A stretch of DNA of 64,000 nucleotides from Cokeromyces recurvatus (Eukaryota; Mucoromycota; Mucoromycetes; Mucorales; Mucoraceae). The DNA is taken from the NCBI RefSeq assembly GCF_025118155.1, contig NW_026251413.1:124001-188000 (forward strand), read 5' to 3'. Under the pieces are notes generated by a model, which was not told the DNA's origin, ran no database searches, and saw only the letters and a list, made by a program, of their open reading frames with translations. The number at the start of each line of letters is the position of its first letter. Position 1 is the stretch's first letter. Position numbers and translations under genes: made by a program. Shown piece by piece: positions 58,703-64,000 of this stretch.

Positions 58703-61186
58703 ATTTAAAAATATTACTTACATCACGCACTAATAGAGAGTTAGTTAACATAGTTTCCCTTCGTTCCAACTGCTTTTTAAGCACTTCATTTTCTTTAATT
58801 TGTTTTTGATATAAAGTTTCATATTCCTTATTCTTTTTCTTTTCTACTTCTAAACATTTTTCTAATTTTTCTAGCTCTTTTTTTAAAGGGATCTTCCTAG
58901 ACTTATCAGTTTCATCATTATTTTTGTTCTATTGAAAACTAATTAGTTAAAACTGTATATAACATACATATATTACATTATCAATTTATACCTTTAATTC
59001 TTGGCTCATTTCTTTTAAAAATGCGCTTAGACGATCATTTCTTTCAATGACTCTAGCTAATTCAAGCTGTAAATTCTGATTTGTATTATTCTGACTATCC
59101 AATTTTTCATGATATTTCTTTAATTTAAGTTCAAGTAAATTAACCTTCTCTTGCCACTTTTTATTCTTCTCGATTAATTTTTCAGTCTAAGATATATTAA
59201 ATGCATACATATTAGTACAGTTTCTAATACTTTATATTCATTTTTTGCTTTTTGGTTTACCTGAATAGTTTGTTTTTGGTTATCTACATTTTTTTTATCA
59301 TTTAGTAAAACGGTTAACTCAGAGATATGGGATTCTTTTTCCTTTAATTGGCTATAAATAGTATGAATTTTATCTCTTAATTCTTCAATCTCCTCTTTTA
59401 ATAATTTCTTTTCACGTTGCATAGTATCAGTCTGTGCTTCTATATCACCCTCTAAAGTTGCCATTCTTACTTCACGGTCACGAATTGTAACAGATAATTC
59501 ATTGTATTGTTTCTCTAATGCTTCTTCAAGGTCCCTTTCTGTATTCTTTGAGTTCTCAATCCATTCTTCCAACTCTGCCATCAATTCTTTGTTTTCTTGA
59601 TCTTTTTTAGTCAATTCTTCCTCAAGGATATGCATATTATGTTCATATTCTTCTGTTATTAAATCTATTTGATCCTTCAGTGCCTCAATTTCATCCTCCT
59701 TTTCGTTAATTACTTCTTTAAAATCGATTATTTGATTCTTAAATTCCTCCATACCATTTCCATTTTCAGTTCCTTTTTCTTCCAAATAAGATAATAATTT
59801 CTCTACTTCGGCTTCTAATGTTGCAGTTTCACGTTCACGGTTTTGTAATTCATTTGACAAGCGGGTATTGTTATCTTCAAGCTCGGACATTCTATTATAC
59901 AATTCACTTATATTTACATCATTTAATCGAAGGTCTTCATTTTCTTGTAACAATTGTGTACATTGATTTGTCTTTTCTTGAAGTTGCTGTTCAGCATCAT
60001 GTAGGGATCTTGAATATTCATCTAATTCAGTCTCTAAATGATGAATTTGATTTTCTCTCTTTTGTAGCTCCTATATACAAATATGTATGTATAAAAAAAA
60101 AAAAAAAAAAAAAAAGTCAGAAAAAAAAATAAATAATGAATAGTATGCAGTTTACATTTACAGTTTCAAATTGTTTCTTTACTAATGATATATCTCGGTC
60201 TATAAATAAAGAAATATTAATTAATATATGAGATTAATAAAATCTAATCATATTACCTTCATTATGATAATTTCTATTATTTGATAAATTTAATTGTTTA
60301 ATAATTCTTTGTTGCTCTTCTTCTTTTAGTTTTGCTTGTCTTAATTTACGATAAAGATCGTAGTGCTCATCATTATGACATTCAATATTACGTTCTGTAT
60401 TAGGCGTAGCTGGCATAGAATTACTAGAGATTGTAGTTGTACTCGTACTTGTATTTCTTGATCTAATTGTGGATCTTAATTTGTAGTTTTCTGCGGATAA
60501 CTCTGCTACAATTTTACTTAGTTTATCGTTCTCTTCACGATATTCTTCTACTTCTGCTTTTATTTTATCAAAATCTTCTTTTTCTTGAAGTGTCATACCA
60601 TGTGGCCTTTTACATTTTTTCTTTTCTAATATATCAACAGCTTGATTTAAATCCAATATCATCTTTTTATAAGTCTTCAATTCTGCTGTAAGCTTTTGAA
60701 TAGTAACTTTAAGGGTTATATTCTTATATGTATATATATTTATATATATATGAACATTTCAGTGATAGAAAAAAAAAACTATTTTAATATATATTATTAT
60801 TACTTCTTTTATAGCCTTATCAATATTCTCAGGCGACATATCATTTAATCGTTGTTCATAAAAGTATAAGCTAAGTCTTAAATCGAAGTTTTCTTTCTTT
60901 AAATTATCCAAAGTCTACATTTAATACAAATATATACATATATTAATAACTGAAAAAACTTAAATCGTTGGCTGATTATCTGATCATTTACACTTTCTTG
61001 ATGTTTCAAAGCTAAAGAGCCTAACTTAGCATAATCTTTAGAATTAGACTTTGTTTCTGTCTCTTCGTTTTTCTGTATTTTGGCATTAGAACTAGGTAAA
61101 GGTGAAGTATTTATTTTTCGTGTCGAAATTTCTTCATCCATTAAAGAAACATTCGTCATTGACATTACATCATCAAATGCATTCAT
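58533..61186 (-). CDS. Cnn_1N-domain coiled-coil protein (spindle pole/MTOC, Mto1/Pcp1-like)
   Basis: Proteins with this motif bind the gamma-tubulin complex at microtubule-organising centres (centrosomin, CDK5RAP2, Mto1, Pcp1). It has about seven or more exons. Exon 1 (from the ATG at 61186) is polar, MNAFDDVMSMTNVSLMDEE. The exon 1/2 join gives LDNLKKENFDLRLSLYFYEQ, then RLNDMSPENIDKAIKE, the Cnn_1N motif. The rest is long coiled coil (e.g. EFKNQIIDFKEVINEKEDEI, EALKDQIDLITEEYEHNMHI) with a Ser/Thr-rich break near RNTSTSTTTISSNSMPATP. The end is SNGIN at 58533. It lies tail-to-head downstream of the next gene's stop, 163 bp from dynein heavy chain, the same strand. Exact orthology is uncertain. 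Confidence 0.82.
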
Positions 61187-61349
61187 TTTGTTTTTTAATA
61201 TATAAAAAAATTAAAAAACAACATTAAAAAAAAAAAATACATTCATATACACATGTATGTAATAACAAAAAATTTGAGGAGTTTCAAAATCTGTTTATTG
61301 TTTATTTAAGGAGGGATAATGAGCCCTTAACATTATTAAAATATTAGCT

Positions 61350-64000
61350 TTAGAAGGAAATTACAACTGCAACAGCTCGTTGAGGAATTCTGTCTTTCTC
61401 CTCTGCAGTCGTAGGAACACTAATTGTAAATAATAAGTCTGTTCTATCGGAGTTAAGATAAACAGGTAATTCAACTATAGTTTCATTATCTTGTTTTTGA
61501 TCTGCTTTAATCCATCGAAGAGTGGTCTTGGGTAACTTATTAATAGGCTCTGAGGTTAAACGAATTTCTTTATCAACCCAGTTAGCACCTTCTATCTTTA
61601 ATCCATTTACACAATAACCCTGTAAGTTTTGATTACTATTATTATCCCCAATATCAATATCCAACACAAGTTCTTCTAATGACCATTTATAACGTTGTGC
61701 TGTTGCTTGTCTTGTTGCCGTAATATAAGCTTCAGGTGCAAATAAGCTACCAATTGATATTTCAACTTGTTCAAAGTTTATTTCATTCGCAAGTGATTCT
61801 ACTTGTTCAAGTCGCAATTTAAGATCAGCAAGCCAGGCATTTAATGAGATACTCTTAGGCACCTTGTATCGTCTCCAATGTTCGGGAATTAGACCTTTGT
61901 TCAACCAGTTCATTAATTGTCGTAAATGATTTGTTTGCTTCAATTCTCCTACACACACCTTCTGCAAAGATGTCAAATCTTCACGAATGATTGAAAGTAA
62001 TTTACGTGCAATTTGATTTTCACGTTCAAAAAATCTAAAGAGAGGATCCATTACACCTGCACTATCACGTTGTGTGGCTTTAATTGTAGATGGTAGTAGA
62101 GCTAACCAATTAGAAATAGATGTATTCAGCGCACGCATCCAAGCAGGTTGAGTACTAGTGGTTGCCTGTTTGTTATTACTATCGTTTGTGTCTTGTGTAT
62201 AAGCTGTTTCATCATCATCACTCAAACTCTTCATCCTGCGTACCTTGGATAACATATTATTACCCTTTAATGTCAATAAGACACGCTCAGCGTTTGAAGG
62301 CAAACCAAGCCATGTAGGGGGTTCTCGATCAGGAAGTTTATTAACCCAGTCCATAAATTGTTCCATCTTTATTCCATCAGGTACAATAATAGCCTTTTCA
62401 TTTTCCCCATTACTCTTAACAAGTTCGAAATCAATATTATAGCATTCAGGAGTAAATAATGAGTCAACAAAAGAATCCAGAAGTCGTTGATCGTATTCAT
62501 TATCAATACGTCCTCCATAGATAGATTGTTTCAAAAGTGAACGAATAGCATCCCAGGGAATTTTTTCTGGTGAGATATTAGCTCTACCTCCTGCTGCAGT
62601 ATCAAGCCATTTGTCAATAGTATTAAATGCACAATCTTGATCAGAATCATTAAATTCATAAACTTTAGTCCAACCCAGAGGAACATAGCGAAGACGTTCC
62701 TGAACAATTGCATGTAACCAAGCCAGCATAAAGTAAAGACGAGCTCGCTCAGTAGGACCACGAGATAAACGAGAAAGAGGAATGCTGCGAAGTGATTCTT
62801 GAAGATTAGCCTTAATTCCTGGTGGTGGTTCAAACATCAAAATACGAGACATACGAAGGAGGTTGACAGGAACTTTAGGATTTGTTTCCATTGTCAAGAA
62901 GAGGCGGAAACTACGATGAGGCTTCATACTATGCAGTTTCTTTTCAAGTTGACCAAGCCAAGAGGGAGCTAAATGAACATTCTTTAACATAACCCAGTTA
63001 CCAGTCTTGACAGCTGCGGCAATAGCTTGATCAGCTAAAGCAAAGCCTTCAGTAGAACCCATAGCAACTGACGTACAACGCATATTCATTTCGGAAACAA
63101 GATTATCAACACGATAACTAGCATCATAGCCTGGAACTGAACAAAGTGCTAAGGGAGTAGAACTGCCAACTTCCTCATTAACGATTTGCTGTAAGTTTAA
63201 TTCACCAGTATTCATAAAATCAGCATTAAAGATTTCGGACGCAAAGATAGAGGTGGCAGGTAGAAGGCGATCAGGTCTGAAGCATTTGATGACCAACATT
63301 TTACGAAGAGAGTCCAGTGTATCTAAAGAAAAAAAAATTAATTTCTCATTTTCTCCTTAAATTATATATGTATTCAGCTTACGATTTATTCCTGCTCCTT
63401 CCCAACATAAAGGTATAATAGTTTCTGGCTGATTATGTTCCAAAAATTCTTTCCATTTATTCTCATTTGCAACAATATGATCCACTAACTTATTGAAGCA
63501 ATTGAGTGTTGAGAATTCTTTAATACGCTGTGCAGTTTCATCAGAAATGAAGTCAGGCAAATTTAAATTAGCTGCGGTTAAAGTAGACCCAACAACGGCA
63601 TCACCACCACTTAAAAGGAAATCGTACTCAGTCTCATCCATATTTTCTTGAGCACCACGAATACGAATTTGACATAGTAAAACTGCATACATAGTATGAT
63701 CTTCATGTACTAAGGTACGGGAGACACGTTTGTAAGCAGCAGAAAATAAATCACGCGATAAAATCTCTAAACGCTCCGTAGGATCTGTCACACTCTTCAA
63801 ATTTGGATTAGCATGAATAACATATTCAAAAATTTCATAGAAGAAATCGAGTGAGAATTGATAAAAGTGATTGATTAAATTTAGTTGCTCCATAACAAAG
63901 AAAATAGAACTACAAGCTTGTGCTAAAGGTGTATAAATAGCAGTTGTTTGCTCCACTTCTTGCATTATAGTGTTTGTTTCATCCACCTTATGAGTAATTT
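61350..64000 (-). CDS. cytoplasmic dynein heavy chain, C-terminal part
   Basis: Minus-end microtubule motor. The N-terminal part lies beyond the right edge. Two exons are visible (63383-64000 and 61350-63322) with a 60-bp intron. Residues read PLAQACSSIFFVMEQLNLIN, HFYQFSLDFFYEIFEYVI (AAA5-AAA6), then FRPDRLLPATSIFASEIFNA, NWVMLKNVHLAPSWLGQLEK, SFRLFLTMETNPKVPVNLLR (AAA6), and the C-terminal domain with NAWLADLKLRLEQVESLANE and APEAYITATRQATAQRYKWS. The ending RIPQRAVAVVISF has a stop at 61350. Full C-terminal domain suggests a normal cytoplasmic DHC1, not an axonemal one. Confidence 0.96.

Overview
The window looks like nuclear DNA of an early-diverging filamentous fungus, most probably a Mucorales member (Rhizopus/Mucor type). 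It is AT-rich. Genes are split by many 50-80 bp GT-AG introns and packed closely, with AT-rich gaps and A/T homopolymer runs of up to about 40 bases. Protein content fits the assignment: fungal-type SRP72, RNA polymerase III subunit 2, a Cnn_1N spindle/MTOC protein, cytoplasmic dynein, a cobalamin adenosyltransferase (B12 use is a trait of early-branching fungi) and a Fanzor relic of a type seen in Mucorales. The species cannot be named from sequence alone.

Layout. 1-1514 (-): 5' part of a 6-phosphofructo-2-kinase/fructose-2,6-bisphosphatase gene whose bisphosphatase catalytic His is replaced. 3250-5150: decayed Fanzor (TnpB-like) gene. 5349-10338: a membrane protein, Gemin2 (-), GAR transformylase ADE8 (+), SRP72 (-). 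11821-19193: MFS transporter (+), a decayed membrane-protein gene, PIG-P (-), an unknown protein (-), LACTB2-type hydrolase (-), lipoyl synthase (-). 20500-25400: a transposon-relic zone with a LINE reverse-transcriptase fragment, tRNA-Val, two LTR sequences and one unknown acidic protein. 27088-39542: RPC2 (+), secreted I9 inhibitor (+), Ubp1-like deubiquitinase (-), calmodulin-like protein (+), a solo LTR, flavin monooxygenase (+), COX18 insertase (-). 40055-41713: an apparently intact Tc1/mariner element. 41776-53428: MMAB (+), RPL38 (+), CTLH/CRA protein (-), Bud22-like (-), SNAPC4-like Myb protein (-), tRNA-His (+), pyruvate kinase (-). 55090-56930: relics of an unknown gene family, one cut by a solo LTR. 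58533-64000: Cnn_1N coiled-coil protein (-) and the 3' part of the dynein heavy chain (-).

The genes do not form one pathway. Two loose themes stand out: RNA polymerase III/snRNP biology (RPC2, SNAPC4, Gemin2, SRP72, two tRNAs) and microtubule function (Cnn_1N protein beside dynein heavy chain). Gene models were built by joining exons at GT-AG sites. For most multi-exon genes the spliced length was checked to be a multiple of three.

The strongest observations are: the lost catalytic His in the bisphosphatase domain; two solo LTRs of one family with perfect 5-bp target duplications, one of which splits an ORF that closes exactly when LTR plus one duplication are removed; a second LTR family with its own target duplication; the near-perfect 79-bp inverted repeats of the Tc1 element; the Fanzor relic; and a one-base homopolymer frameshift candidate in the Bud22-like gene.
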